Shown here: piece after piece, positions 38,728 to 46,868 of the stretch
Layout: each line of letters begins with the position of its first letter
Position numbering within the stretch: position 1 is the first letter of the stretch
Assembly (NCBI GenBank): GCA_012965425.1
Contig: DTSI01000154.1
Span: 1 to 46,868 of the forward strand
Source of the DNA: Methylococcaceae bacterium
Lineage (GTDB): Bacteria; Pseudomonadota; Gammaproteobacteria; Methylococcales; Methylomonadaceae
Direction of reading: 5' to 3'
DNA: 46,868 nucleotides
Notes under the pieces: model-generated
What the model was told of the DNA's origin: nothing
Seen by the model: only the letters and a program-made list of their open reading frames with translations
Databases searched by the model: none
Made by a program: the position numbers and the translations under genes

Positions 38728-40968
38728 TTAATCATTAGTTTTAACTGTTAACTTTACCCAACGCAATCGATTAGCATTCGCGACCACTGTTAAGGATGAC
38801 AATGCCATGGCCGCACTTGCAATAACGGGACTCAACAAAAAACCAAAAGCGGGATAAAGCAATCCCGCTGCAATCGGAATACTCAGTGTGTTATAAATAA
38901 AAGCACCCCATAGATTTTGTTTAATATTCGTTAAGGTTGCTTTCGATAACCCAATCGCCTGATTCATTTTAAACAATGACCCGTCTAATATAATAAAGTC
39001 AGCACTCTCAATTGCAATATCAGCCCCTGAACCCACCGCAACGCCCACATCGGCCTGCATCAAAGCGGGTGCATCATTGATCCCATCACCGACCATCGCA
39101 ACCACCTCGCCCGCCGCTTGTAACTCTTTTATAATTGCCAACTTATCACCCGGCAAGCACTGCGCTCGAAAGTGATCAATAGCCACCTTTTCAGCAATAA
39201 CCTGAGCGGTTCTGGGATGATCTCCGGTTAACATCATTACCCGAATGCCTAAAGCATGTAATTGATTTATTGCTGGCGCTGAATCTGTTTTAACCGGATC
39301 AGAAACAGCTAAAATACCAACAATCTCATTATCGACCGCTAAAATCATAGTGGTATAGCCCTGAACATAACTGTGCTGTAATGCATCGTTATAGGCACTA
39401 GCATCAAGCGCAAGCTCATCGATCAATGATTGATTACCCAGAGCAACCCGTTGGTTACCAATAAAACCCGTCACACCTAACCCAAGACGCATTTCAAAAC
39501 CAGTCACGGTTAAGGTTGTTAGCGCTTTGTCTTTAGCTGCTCGTAAAACCGACGCGGCCAGCACATGTTCAGAACCAAGCTCTAAACTAGCAGCCCACTG
39601 CAAAACTTGCTTTTGACTGAAATGATTAAAGGCTTTTATTTCGACCACCTCTGGGCGACCTTCGGTAATCGTTCCCGTCTTATCAAATACCACACAAGAT
39701 ATCTGTCCCGCTGTCTGTAACGCCTGACCATTTCTAATGAGTATACCTGCTTGTGCAGCCCGCCCTACGGCAACCATCACTGAAATCGGTGTCGCCAACC
39801 CTAAGGCACAAGGACAAGCAATAACCAAAACGGTCATTGCTGTCACAAAAGCATAACCTAAAGCGGGTTGTGGCCCGAAATAGAACCACACCCCAAAGAC
39901 TGCTATTGCAATCACAACAACAACCGGGACAAACACAGCTGCAATTTTATCAGCTAATCGGGCAATCGCTGGTTTAGCGCCCTGTGCTTGCAAGACCGTT
40001 GCTACCACTTGCGCTAGCAAAGTTTCTTTACCGATCCGATCTGCCTGATATAAAAAACTACCTTGAGTATTTAGTGTCCCCGCCTTAACTGTTGAATCAA
40101 CATTTTTTTCAATCGGCATTGCCTCTCCGGTTAACATCGATTCATCAACAATACCCAAGCCCTCTATGACCCGACCATCCACAGCAACCTTTTCACCGGG
40201 ACGAACCCTGATAATATCACCAACAAGCACATCGCCTATCACCACATCAACCTCAAGACCTTGGCGAATGAGACGTGCAGTTTTAGGCTGTAAGTTAATT
40301 AATTGCCGAATGGCACTGGAGGTCTTTCCACGCGCCCGTACTTCGATCGCAGCCCCTAAATTCAGAAAAATAAGAATAAATAAGGCCGCCTCAAAATAAG
40401 CATGTTGCGCCAAATGAGGGAGTCTGTCGCCCAAGAGCAAAACAGCGACTGAATAAAGCCAAGAAGACCCTGTTCCTAATGCCACCAAAGTGTCCATATT
40501 CGCTTGGCGATGTTGCCATGAGCGATAAGCACCTAAATAAAAGTGCTTCCCAGAATAAATCAAACAGCCTAAGGTTATCATAGCTATCAGTAACCAAAAA
40601 AATCGCCCCGGCAATGAAATAATATCAGGCAAGCCATTAATCTGATCATAAAGCATCAACGGTAACGCAAAAATAGCAGGCATTACCGCCTTATCAACTA
40701 AATGCCGAAACTCCAACTGCTCTTGTACCGCCGTGTCATCAAGTTGGCCATTATCAAGTATTAAATCAGCACCATAGCCGGCCTCAACGATCGTAGCAAT
40801 TATTTTCTCAGAACTCGTATTGCCCTGAACCTGTGCCACATGTTCAGCAAAATTAACCGTTACGTCAATAATACCATCCGTATTTTGCAACGCATTCTCA
40901 AGACTACTCACGCAACCTGCACAACGCAACCCTTGAATTGAAAAGCGCTGAACTTGATTCTGTTTCAA
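38728..40968 (-). CDS. copA: Copper-translocating P1B-type ATPase
   Basis: Inner-membrane Cu(I) export pump. The 746-residue protein has one N-terminal heavy-metal domain (GLRCAGC, C16/C19), eight predicted membrane helices, the TGEAMP actuator motif, the CPC metal site in VIACPCALGLATP, the phosphorylation DKTGT and the hinge GDGINDAP. The last helix motif MALSSLTVVANANRLR is typical of copper pumps. The start is TTG, but with an ideal AGAGG site 7 bases upstream, right after the copZ-like stop. Confidence 0.95.
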   Translation of the reverse strand: MKQNQVQRFSIQGLRCAGCVSSLENALQNTDGIIDVTVNFAEHVAQVQGNTSSEKIIATIVEAGYGADLILDNGQLDDTAVQEQLEFRHLVDKAVMPAIFALPLMLYDQINGLPDIISLPGRFFWLLIAMITLGCLIYSGKHFYLGAYRSWQHRQANMDTLVALGTGSSWLYSVAVLLLGDRLPHLAQHAYFEAALFILIFLNLGAAIEVRARGKTSSAIRQLINLQPKTARLIRQGLEVDVVIGDVLVGDIIRVRPGEKVAVDGRVIEGLGIVDESMLTGEAMPIEKNVDSTVKAGTLNTQGSFLYQADRIGKETLLAQVVATVLQAQGAKPAIARLADKIAAVFVPVVVVIAIAVFGVWFYFGPQPALGYAFVTAMTVLVIACPCALGLATPISVMVAVGRAAQAGILIRNGQALQTAGQISCVVFDKTGTITEGRPEVVEIKAFNHFSQKQVLQWAASLELGSEHVLAASVLRAAKDKALTTLTVTGFEMRLGLGVTGFIGNQRVALGNQSLIDELALDASAYNDALQHSYVQGYTTMILAVDNEIVGILAVSDPVKTDSAPAINQLHALGIRVMMLTGDHPRTAQVIAEKVAIDHFRAQCLPGDKLAIIKELQAAGEVVAMVGDGINDAPALMQADVGVAVGSGADIAIESADFIILDGSLFKMNQAIGLSKATLTNIKQNLWGAFIYNTLSIPIAAGLLYPAFGFLLSPVIASAAMALSSLTVVANANRLRWVKLTVKTND

Positions 40969-40979
40969 GCGCTAACCTC

Positions 40980-41192
40980 TCAAAGAGTTGATTGATAATC
41001 TAATTCGGCCAAGCAAGCATGGAGCTGTGCTAATTGCACCTTGTCTGCATCGTATTGGATTTCCACAGAATCCGTTTGATACGAAGCGTTAACAGTCACA
41101 ACACCTACCAATGCCGCCAATTTATCTTCAACAGACTTTTCACAGCCGCCACATTTCATGCCAAGCACCTTGAAAACTACTAATTCAACCAT
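40980..41192 (-). CDS. CopZ-like copper chaperone (HMA domain)
   Basis: A 70-residue single heavy-metal-associated domain with GMKCGGCEKSVEDKL (C14 and C17), the metal-binding CxxC, and the beta-alpha-beta pattern of Atx1/CopZ. It probably hands Cu(I) to CopA, encoded 11 bp downstream in the same transcript. AAGGT lies 6 bases before the ATG. No CueR- or CsoR-type operator was recognised in the 135-bp divergent region upstream. Confidence 0.9.
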   Translation of the reverse strand: MVELVVFKVLGMKCGGCEKSVEDKLAALVGVVTVNASYQTDSVEIQYDADKVQLAQLHACLAELDYQSTL

Positions 41193-41251
41193 CGTTCTAC
41201 CTTCACTCTGAATGATCTACCCACTAAATTATCCGTTACCCATTACCAACA

Positions 41252-41279
41252 TTGTACATCCTTGGCAAAAGAGTAGAAT
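41252..41279 (+). promoter_or_regulatory. Possible promoter for the rhodanese-hflD-mutM run
   Basis: TTGTAC (41252-41257) and TAGAAT (41274-41279) are separated by 16 bp, about 50 bp before the rhodanese start. Both hexamers are fair matches to sigma-70 consensus. Confidence 0.45.
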
Positions 41280-41327
41280 ATATTTCCCAACGCCTCATTT
41301 TTAAAAAAACTTATTAACCGACTCTTT

Positions 41328-41768
41328 ATGCGTCATACCAACCTTCTAAAAGTAATCTGGGTCATCTTATTATCAGCTATTTTATATACCCCTTGCGCGG
41401 GTGCTGAATTTAAAGAACTCAGCCCTGCTGAATTGAATTCACTGCATACCCCTCAGGCCCTTGTCGTGGATATCCGAAGGCCTGAGGAATGGTCAAAAGA
41501 GGGCATTATTGCCAATAGCAAACTCCTCACTTTTTTCAACCGCCAAGGTCATTTCGACCTACCAGACTGGCTTTCGAAATTTGCACAACTAAAAAAAACA
41601 AAAGAGACCGCAATTGTTTTAGTCTGTGCCAGTGGCAATCGATCCAAAATAGTTGCCAAGCTCTTGAGCACCGAACTGAATATGAATAAAATAAGTCATC
41701 TCAAAAATGGCATTAAAGGTTGGAAACAACAAGGCCATCTAACGATCAACCCTGACTTAAAACTATAA
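41328..41768 (+). CDS. Exported rhodanese-domain protein
   Basis: Probable periplasmic sulfurtransferase-like protein of 146 residues. A signal peptide (residues 1-26, ending CAGA before EFKEL) precedes one rhodanese domain: VVDIRRPEEW, WLSKF, the active-site loop VCASGNRSK with C100, and a C-terminal GIKGWKQQGH. The catalytic cysteine suggests activity, but its acceptor is unknown. No ribosome-binding site is visible. It is divergent from copZ-copA; a link to copper or sulfur stress is only speculation. hflD follows after 22 bp. Confidence 0.88.
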   Translation: MRHTNLLKVIWVILLSAILYTPCAGAEFKELSPAELNSLHTPQALVVDIRRPEEWSKEGIIANSKLLTFFNRQGHFDLPDWLSKFAQLKKTKETAIVLVCASGNRSKIVAKLLSTELNMNKISHLKNGIKGWKQQGHLTINPDLKL

Positions 41769-41790
41769 CCCACAATTTAAAAAATTTATT

Positions 41791-42423
41791 ATGCCTCTTA
41801 ATACGACCAGAAACCAAGTTATCGCTTTAGCCGGCCTTACACAGGCCGTTAGTCAAGTCAAAAAAATTGCCACTACCGGCATGGCTGAGCAAACGCCTTT
41901 TGAAAGTAGTATTTCCAGTATCCTTAAAATAGATGCCAAAAATGTTGAAGATATCTACGGTGGCTTAACCGGTATTTCTTCTGGCCTTAATCAATTGCAA
42001 CGGCAACTCACCGGCGCCGAACCACCCGATTCTGAACAAGGTCGTTATGCCGCTGCCATTATTTTCCTTGAAAAACAACTCAGTAAAAATACCGCCATGC
42101 TAGCAGATATTCGTACGGGTATTGAACTGTCACAAACGCAGGCCGAAGCACTTGGACCAACACATAACACTGTTTTAACCACTCTAGGCGATCTTTATCA
42201 CACCACGGTTAGCACCCTTAACCCCCGCATCCTGGTCAATGGTGAACAAAACCACCTCTCTAACATAGAAAATATTCATAAAATAAGAAGTCTTTTATTA
42301 GCCGGCATTCGTTCAGCCTTATTATGGCGCCAGTGTGGCGGTCGCCGGTGGAAATTCCTTTTATGTCGAGGTAAAATTCAAGATGGCGTGGGACTGCTTC
42401 TAAACGAAATACGACAACAATAA
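41791..42423 (+). CDS. hflD: HflD-family protein
   Basis: Peripheral inner-membrane protein named for its effect on lambda lysogeny in E. coli, where it binds CII; its general role is unclear. The 210-residue helical protein matches the family at QVIALAGLTQAVSQVKKIA, the AAAIIFLEKQLSKN segment, NPRILVNGE and RSLLLAGIRSALLWRQCGG. Length is normal. In E. coli it lies between mnmA and purB; here it lies between a rhodanese and mutM. Confidence 0.9.
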   Translation: MPLNTTRNQVIALAGLTQAVSQVKKIATTGMAEQTPFESSISSILKIDAKNVEDIYGGLTGISSGLNQLQRQLTGAEPPDSEQGRYAAAIIFLEKQLSKNTAMLADIRTGIELSQTQAEALGPTHNTVLTTLGDLYHTTVSTLNPRILVNGEQNHLSNIENIHKIRSLLLAGIRSALLWRQCGGRRWKFLLCRGKIQDGVGLLLNEIRQQ

Positions 42424-42432
42424 CATCTCACC

Positions 42433-43248
42433 ATGCCTGAATTACCGGAAGTTGAAACGACACGGCGTGGTATTGAACCGTATCTCACGGGCATTGAAGT
42501 CACCGACATTACCATTCGTCAAAAACAACTACGCTGGCCTATAAGCGACGACTTGTCCACCGCCTTTAAAAACCAGACTATTCAATCCGTCCAAAGAAAA
42601 GCAAAATATCTACTACTCAACAGCCAAGCGGGCACAACAATAATCCACTTAGGGATGTCTGGAAACTTACAAATTGTTCGACCCGAAACCCCATTAAAAA
42701 AACACGATCATGTCGATTTCCATCTCGCTAATGATTTCTACCTACGCTTCAATGACCCACGACGATTTGGCTGCATTTTATGGACTAATCAAGCGCCTGA
42801 AAAACATAAATTACTTAACAACCTGGGCCCCGAACCCTTTGCTGATAATTTTACCGGTCATTATCTCTATCTACTGGCAAGAAATTCAAAGCGTCCAATC
42901 AAAAGCTTTATTATGGATCCACATATTGTTGTGGGTGTCGGCAATATTTATGCTAATGAAGCCCTTTTCGCCGCAGGAATACATCCCACACGACACGCTG
43001 GGCGAATATCCTTAGCACGTTATCTAACACTCAACAATGCGATAAAAACCATCCTATCGCGCGCCATTGAACAAGGCGGAACGACCTTAAAAGATTTTGT
43101 CGGCGGCAGTGGAAAAGCAGGCTATTTTAAACAAGAACTTAATGTCTATGGCCGCAATAATCAACCCTGCATCCAATGTGGTCAGACTCTGATTTTAATC
43201 AGACAAAGTAACCGAGCAACTGTTTTCTGCAGCCACTGCCAACACTAA
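42433..43248 (+). CDS. mutM: Formamidopyrimidine-DNA glycosylase
   Basis: Removes 8-oxoguanine and formamidopyrimidines from DNA (bifunctional glycosylase/AP lyase). The 271-residue protein starts MPELPEVETTRRGI, giving the catalytic P2 and E3 after Met removal, with KAKYLLL, HLGMSGNL, VGVGNIYANEALF, and a C-terminal zinc finger of four cysteines (CIQCGQ and CSHCQ). It ends 18 bp before the convergent ftsX stop. Confidence 0.97.
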   Translation: MPELPEVETTRRGIEPYLTGIEVTDITIRQKQLRWPISDDLSTAFKNQTIQSVQRKAKYLLLNSQAGTTIIHLGMSGNLQIVRPETPLKKHDHVDFHLANDFYLRFNDPRRFGCILWTNQAPEKHKLLNNLGPEPFADNFTGHYLYLLARNSKRPIKSFIMDPHIVVGVGNIYANEALFAAGIHPTRHAGRISLARYLTLNNAIKTILSRAIEQGGTTLKDFVGGSGKAGYFKQELNVYGRNNQPCIQCGQTLILIRQSNRATVFCSHCQH

Positions 43249-43266
43249 CCGCATCAGCAAAACTGA

Positions 43267-44181
43267 TTATTCTGGTTTCAACCGATTTAACTGCATCACC
43301 AAAACACCCCAAGCACCCACAACACCCAACAACGATGAAACGGCAAGTAAAATAACGGAGTTCAGCACACTCAAAAAGACCACATCTTGATACCCCAAAT
43401 AAAGTCTCGTCAATTGTTCAAGAGGGGATTGTAATAACTTCATCAACCCAGTAATCATTAACAAGGCTAATATTCCTGCTAAAAATCCATACCAAAAACC
43501 ACTATAAAGAAAGGGCCGAGCGATAAAACCATTGGTTGCACCGACTAATTTAGCAATAACAACTTCTTCTTGGCGATTTTGCAATTCCAGACGAATCGTA
43601 TTTCCGGTAATAAAAATTACCGCAAAACCCAATATACTCGCCAAGACTAATACCGCACGCTCTACCAAAACAATGATTGCTTTCAGGCGCTGCACCCACT
43701 GCATATCCAGTTTAGCAACTGAGACCCCTGGCAAGCCCTTGAGCTCATCTAACAACTGTTGCAATTGTTGCTGTGTTGTTAAGCTTAAACGCGGAAAAAT
43801 CTGAACAACCATCGGTAATGGATTACTATTCAGCGCCTTTAAGGCATCACCAAAACCGCTATAATGCTCAAATTCCTTCAGTCCTTCAGCCTTAGTTATT
43901 AACCGCGTTGCCTGTATGTTTCGATGTTTTTCAAGCTGACGTTGTAATTGCCTGCCATCCTGTTCGGAAACTTGTTGCCCCAGAAACAATGTGATTTGAT
44001 TAGACGTTTCAAGATGTCCGGTTAAATAAGTCACATTCTTCACCAAAAGGTAAAACAGACCAGACAATGCAATCGAAATAGATAAAACAGCAATCGTTAA
44101 AATCGATGAGAAAGGTGTTCTAAGTTGCTGTCCTAAACTGAACAGCAACGCTTGTAAATGAACAATAAAAAACCCTTTCAT
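43267..44181 (-). CDS. ftsX: Cell division protein FtsX
   Basis: Membrane subunit of the FtsEX complex, which controls periplasmic peptidoglycan amidases via EnvC. The 304-residue protein has an N-terminal segment, TM1 (about 25-47), a periplasmic domain (about 50-165) with ITLFLGQQVSEQDG, and three further helices at about 170-190, 220-245 and 270-292. ELQNRQEEVVIAKLVGATNGFI is the conserved cytoplasmic coupling region. It follows ftsE by 9 bp. rpoH, the usual next gene, is absent; mutM converges instead. Confidence 0.96.
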   Translation of the reverse strand: MKGFFIVHLQALLFSLGQQLRTPFSSILTIAVLSISIALSGLFYLLVKNVTYLTGHLETSNQITLFLGQQVSEQDGRQLQRQLEKHRNIQATRLITKAEGLKEFEHYSGFGDALKALNSNPLPMVVQIFPRLSLTTQQQLQQLLDELKGLPGVSVAKLDMQWVQRLKAIIVLVERAVLVLASILGFAVIFITGNTIRLELQNRQEEVVIAKLVGATNGFIARPFLYSGFWYGFLAGILALLMITGLMKLLQSPLEQLTRLYLGYQDVVFLSVLNSVILLAVSSLLGVVGAWGVLVMQLNRLKPE

Positions 44182-44190
44182 AGATGCTAA

Positions 44191-44847
44191 CTAGCCACTC
44201 ACCAAACGACCTCGATCGAGGATTAATTGACGACAACCCGATTCTACAACCTGTGTTAAATCATGGGTTGCGACAAACACCGTTACCCCGACCTGCTTAA
44301 ATTGCTTAAACAAACAGATAATCTCAGTGGATAATTCAGGGTCTAAATTACCCGTCGGCTCATCGGCGAGAATCAAACTGGGTTTATTAACAACCGCACG
44401 CGCAATACCCACACGCTGTTGCTCACCCCCTGATAACGATAAGGGATAGCTTTTCTCTTTACCGACCAAACCGACTTTATCAAGAACCGCTCTGACTCGC
44501 CGCTTAATGTCTTGATGGTTATATCCTGCAACTAATAAGGGCAAGGCAATATTGTCAGCCACGGTACGATCATTTAATAACTTATAATCTTGGAAAATTA
44601 AACCAATTTTACGGCGAATAAAAGGGATTTCTCGTTGCGAAACCCGATTTAAGTTCTGCCCATCAAGAAACACTTGTCCCCGCGAAACGGTCTCGACCAA
44701 TGCTATTAATTTTAGCAAGGTACTCTTTCCAGCGCCCGAACGCCCAGTTAAAAAGACCATTTCTCCTTTGCCAATCGTAAAACTAACATTAACAAGCGCA
44801 TCACTAACCTCAGCGTAGCCTTTACTGACGCGGTCAAACTTGATCAT
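44191..44847 (-). CDS. ftsE: Cell division ATP-binding protein FtsE
   Basis: ABC ATPase partner of FtsX at the divisome. The 218-residue protein has [11 protein letters not shown], Walker [13 protein letters not shown], the signature [14 protein letters not shown], Walker [13 protein letters not shown] and the switch histidine in ATHDL. Its ATG directly abuts the stop of the ctaA-ftsY frame (TAAATG), so translation is probably coupled. The ftsY-ftsE-ftsX order is standard. Confidence 0.97.
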   Translation of the reverse strand: MIKFDRVSKGYAEVSDALVNVSFTIGKGEMVFLTGRSGAGKSTLLKLIALVETVSRGQVFLDGQNLNRVSQREIPFIRRKIGLIFQDYKLLNDRTVADNIALPLLVAGYNHQDIKRRVRAVLDKVGLVGKEKSYPLSLSGGEQQRVGIARAVVNKPSLILADEPTGNLDPELSTEIICLFKQFKQVGVTVFVATHDLTQVVESGCRQLILDRGRLVSG

Positions 44848-46839
44848 TTAATCAGTAACAAATAAGGCATCAATAAAATCCTTTGCATTAAACGCCTGCA
44901 AATCGTCAATGCCCTCGCCGATACCAATAAAACGAATGGGAATGCCTAATTGTTTCGCTAACGCAAAGACTACACCCCCTTTAGCCGTACCATCCAACTT
45001 AGTCAAGGTAATACCGGTCACCGTCATCGCCTCATTAAACTGTTTAGCCTGAACCACTGCATTTTGTCCCGTCCCTGCATCTAATACCAACATCACCTCA
45101 TGCGGGGCCGACGCATCTAATTTCCCCATAATGCGTTTAACTTTAATTAATTCTTCCATTAAATTTGCTTTGGTATGAAGTCTTCCCGCCGTATCGGCAA
45201 TCAATACATCCACACCTTTAGCCTTGGCAGACTGCAATCCATCATAAATAACTGAGGCTGAATCAGCCCCGGTTTGTTGTGCGATCACAGGGATTTCATT
45301 ACGCTCGCCCCAGGCTTGAAGCTGCTCTACGGCAGCGGCCCTAAAAGTATCACCGGCCGCTAACATGACACTGTGTCCTTGTGCCTGTAATCGTTTAGCC
45401 ATTTTACCAATGGTTGTCGTTTTACCGGCCCCATTAATTCCAACCACTAGAATAACAAAAGGGCCTGTTTGTTTCGGAATAATCAACGGCTGAGAGTACG
45501 GTTCTAAAATGGCTAACAATTGCTGTTTTAATAAATCAACACCATCGACTTGACCGTCAGCAGCTATTACGGTGGTTAACTGCGCCATAATACTGGTCGT
45601 CACCTCCATACCAACATCAGCCATAATTAAATGTGTTTCAATTTCCTCTAATAAATCATCATCAATTTTCTTCTGACCCAGCGCAAGACTGGCCAGTAAT
45701 CCACCCAACCCCGAGCGGGTTCGTTTTAACTGCGATTTTAATCGTAAATCACGGGTCGTAGAATCTGGCTCAAGATAAACATCCCGTACGACCACCGAGT
45801 CAGTTGCCGTTTCAAGCTCAACGACACCGCCTTTGGCCACCACACCTTCCGACTCTCCTGTTAAACCATATTTACAATAAAAACTCAGTCGAATTAATAA
45901 CAGCATCAATAACGCTGCGACCCCATTATGGGAAATCGCACTCCACATGGGTAAATTCATTCTAACGTTAGCAACGCCCAAACAAATCTGTAGCAAAAGT
46001 AAAGCACTTAACCAAACAGCACTTTTACGAACCAATCGTGGATAACGTCCAGAGGAAGCAATGAACATAACCATTGTCAAGACGATGAAAGTCACCAATG
46101 CACCGACCCGATGCATCCAATGTGCTGCAATCTTACCCTCGGCTGATAACGGCTCCGTATTACCGGTAATAAGTCCTTGGACTAAATTACCAGCTTCCTT
46201 ATAATCACCGACTGGCCACCAAGAATTATTACATTGCGGAAAACCTTCACAGGCCAATGCAGCGTAATTCGTACTGGTCCAACCCCCCAGAATTATCTGC
46301 AGAAACAATACCAGCATCGCAAATTGCGCTAACCGTCGAGGCCCTTGGATATGCTCTCTTCGTTCAATATCTGGACCGGTCTGTAGGAAAAACCGATATA
46401 ACAACCAACAGGTCATCATCCCTAAGAGTAGGTGACTGGTAACGACAATCGGCATCACTTTCATGGTGACTGTCCACATGCCTAAGGCCGCCTGAAAACC
46501 CACTAACAACAACAAACCAAATGAACAAGACATCGCCATGAGACGATGCGGTTTTTGGCGCCAAGCAATTAAATTCATCAACAGGATAAGGATTCCTAAG
46601 GCCCCTGCCACATAGCGGTGAATCATCTCTTTCCAGGCTTTACCTTTATCGAAAAAGACATCTGGAAAAGCTTCTCTGGCTTGTTTAATAAAGTCCGGGG
46701 TTTCACTAATAACAGGGGAACCAAAACACCCCGGCCAATCGGGACAACCCAGGCCAGCATCCGACAAGCGTACATACGCACCTAAAACAATGACCACTAA
46801 AACTAAAAGCAGACTAAGGGATATTAATTTTCTAAACAT
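44848..46839 (-). CDS. Heme A synthase (CtaA/COX15) fused in frame to SRP receptor FtsY
   Basis: One uninterrupted 663-codon frame encodes two complete proteins. Residues 1-322 are heme A synthase, which oxidises heme O to heme A for cytochrome aa3 oxidase: eight membrane helices, H74, H136, H243 and H304 as heme/substrate ligands (plus H240), and loop cysteine pairs C32/C38 (GLGCPDWPGCFG) and C197/C203. Residues about 366-663 are FtsY, the GTPase receptor for signal recognition particle: membrane-targeting helix RTRSGLGGLL, N domain KIDDDLLEEIE, P-loop GINGAGKT (467-474), DTFRAAA, DTAGR and TKLDGTAKGG. The linker (323-365) is acidic, perhaps a short A domain. Both termini of CtaA are cytoplasmic in the family, so the fusion is topologically sensible. 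A T5 run at 45879-45883 could hide an indel. Confidence 0.85.
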   Translation of the reverse strand: MFRKLISLSLLLVLVVIVLGAYVRLSDAGLGCPDWPGCFGSPVISETPDFIKQAREAFPDVFFDKGKAWKEMIHRYVAGALGILILLMNLIAWRQKPHRLMAMSCSFGLLLLVGFQAALGMWTVTMKVMPIVVTSHLLLGMMTCWLLYRFFLQTGPDIERREHIQGPRRLAQFAMLVLFLQIILGGWTSTNYAALACEGFPQCNNSWWPVGDYKEAGNLVQGLITGNTEPLSAEGKIAAHWMHRVGALVTFIVLTMVMFIASSGRYPRLVRKSAVWLSALLLLQICLGVANVRMNLPMWSAISHNGVAALLMLLLIRLSFYCKYGLTGESEGVVAKGGVVELETATDSVVVRDVYLEPDSTTRDLRLKSQLKRTRSGLGGLLASLALGQKKIDDDLLEEIETHLIMADVGMEVTTSIMAQLTTVIAADGQVDGVDLLKQQLLAILEPYSQPLIIPKQTGPFVILVVGINGAGKTTTIGKMAKRLQAQGHSVMLAAGDTFRAAAVEQLQAWGERNEIPVIAQQTGADSASVIYDGLQSAKAKGVDVLIADTAGRLHTKANLMEELIKVKRIMGKLDASAPHEVMLVLDAGTGQNAVVQAKQFNEAMTVTGITLTKLDGTAKGGVVFALAKQLGIPIRFIGIGEGIDDLQAFNAKDFIDALFVTD
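45838..45864 (-). promoter_or_regulatory. Possible internal ribosome-binding site and GTG start for separate FtsY
   Basis: On the minus strand ACAGGAGAG and GGAAGGT precede two in-frame GTG codons at 45843 and 45840 (residues 333 and 334 of the fused frame). Initiation here would give a 330-331-residue FtsY. AGGAG is 11 bases from the first GTG and GGAAGG about 4 from the second. These purines also encode protein, so chance is possible. Confidence 0.4.
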
Positions 46840-46868
46840 TTTTATTTATCCAATTTGTGATGCACGTC

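Noticed and set aside
41193-41327. CueR- or CsoR-type operator before copZ-copA
   Set aside because: No paired repeat resembling the known operators could be found by eye.
42710-43015. 101-codon frame inside mutM
   Set aside because: Fully inside the strongly conserved mutM coding sequence in another frame.

Overview
The window is a dense, mostly minus-strand stretch of bacterial chromosome carrying core housekeeping genes. Gene content and order (bamA-skp-fabZ-lpxA-rnhB-dnaE; accA-tilS-pyrG-kdsA-eno-ftsB-ispD-ispF-truD-surE-pcm; mrcB-lolA-rarA; ftsY-ftsE-ftsX; Pseudomonas-type nrdAB; EpmA/EpmB; HflD) point to an aerobic, Gram-negative gammaproteobacterium outside the Enterobacterales. The DNA is moderately AT-rich. 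Species cannot be fixed from the sequence alone. I see no rRNA, tRNA, CRISPR array, insertion sequence, prophage or plasmid function.

Layout. 1-6661: the envelope and replication block dnaE (cut by the window edge), rnhB, lpxA, fabZ, skp and bamA, without the lpxD and lpxB genes usually found in it. 6754-9519: an EF-P lysylation locus, with epmA and efp overlapping on the minus strand and epmB divergent. 9523-13150: a cytosolic 5'-nucleotidase-like gene, a SPOR-domain membrane protein, a Bcp-type peroxiredoxin and an AI-2E/PerM-family permease. 13151-17891: a long leader with two NrdR-like boxes and a DnaA box, then nrdA, nrdB and a strong terminator. 17929-23971: tas, yqaA-like, pcm, surE, divergent smr, uppP, truD and ispF. 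23968-32879: ispD, ftsB, eno, kdsA, pyrG, tilS, accA and rarA. 32885-41192: lolA, mrcB, a quinone-oxidoreductase-like MDR gene, a divergent NspC-like decarboxylase, 5-formyl-THF cyclo-ligase, copper ATPase copA and a CopZ-like chaperone. 41328-43248 (plus strand): exported rhodanese, hflD and mutM. 43267-46839: ftsX, ftsE and a single open frame joining heme A synthase (ctaA) to ftsY.

How the genes work together. The window covers outer-membrane biogenesis (BamA, Skp, LolA, LpxA, KdsA), undecaprenyl-phosphate and peptidoglycan supply (UppP, PBP1b, FtsB, FtsEX), isoprenoid precursors (IspD, IspF), nucleotide supply (NrdAB, PyrG), translation quality (EF-P with EpmA/EpmB, TilS, TruD, Smr), protein repair (Pcm) and copper handling (CopA, CopZ).

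The most unusual item is the CtaA-FtsY open frame at 44848-46839. It keeps all heme A synthase histidines and cysteines and a complete SRP-receptor NG domain. A five-base homopolymer at the junction means a one-base indel would separate the two genes, so the fusion needs confirmation. Other points of note are the nrdA control region, a LpxA with methionine at the acyl-chain ruler position, a divergent NspC-like enzyme without a visible partner dehydrogenase, and several perfect inverted repeats between genes.
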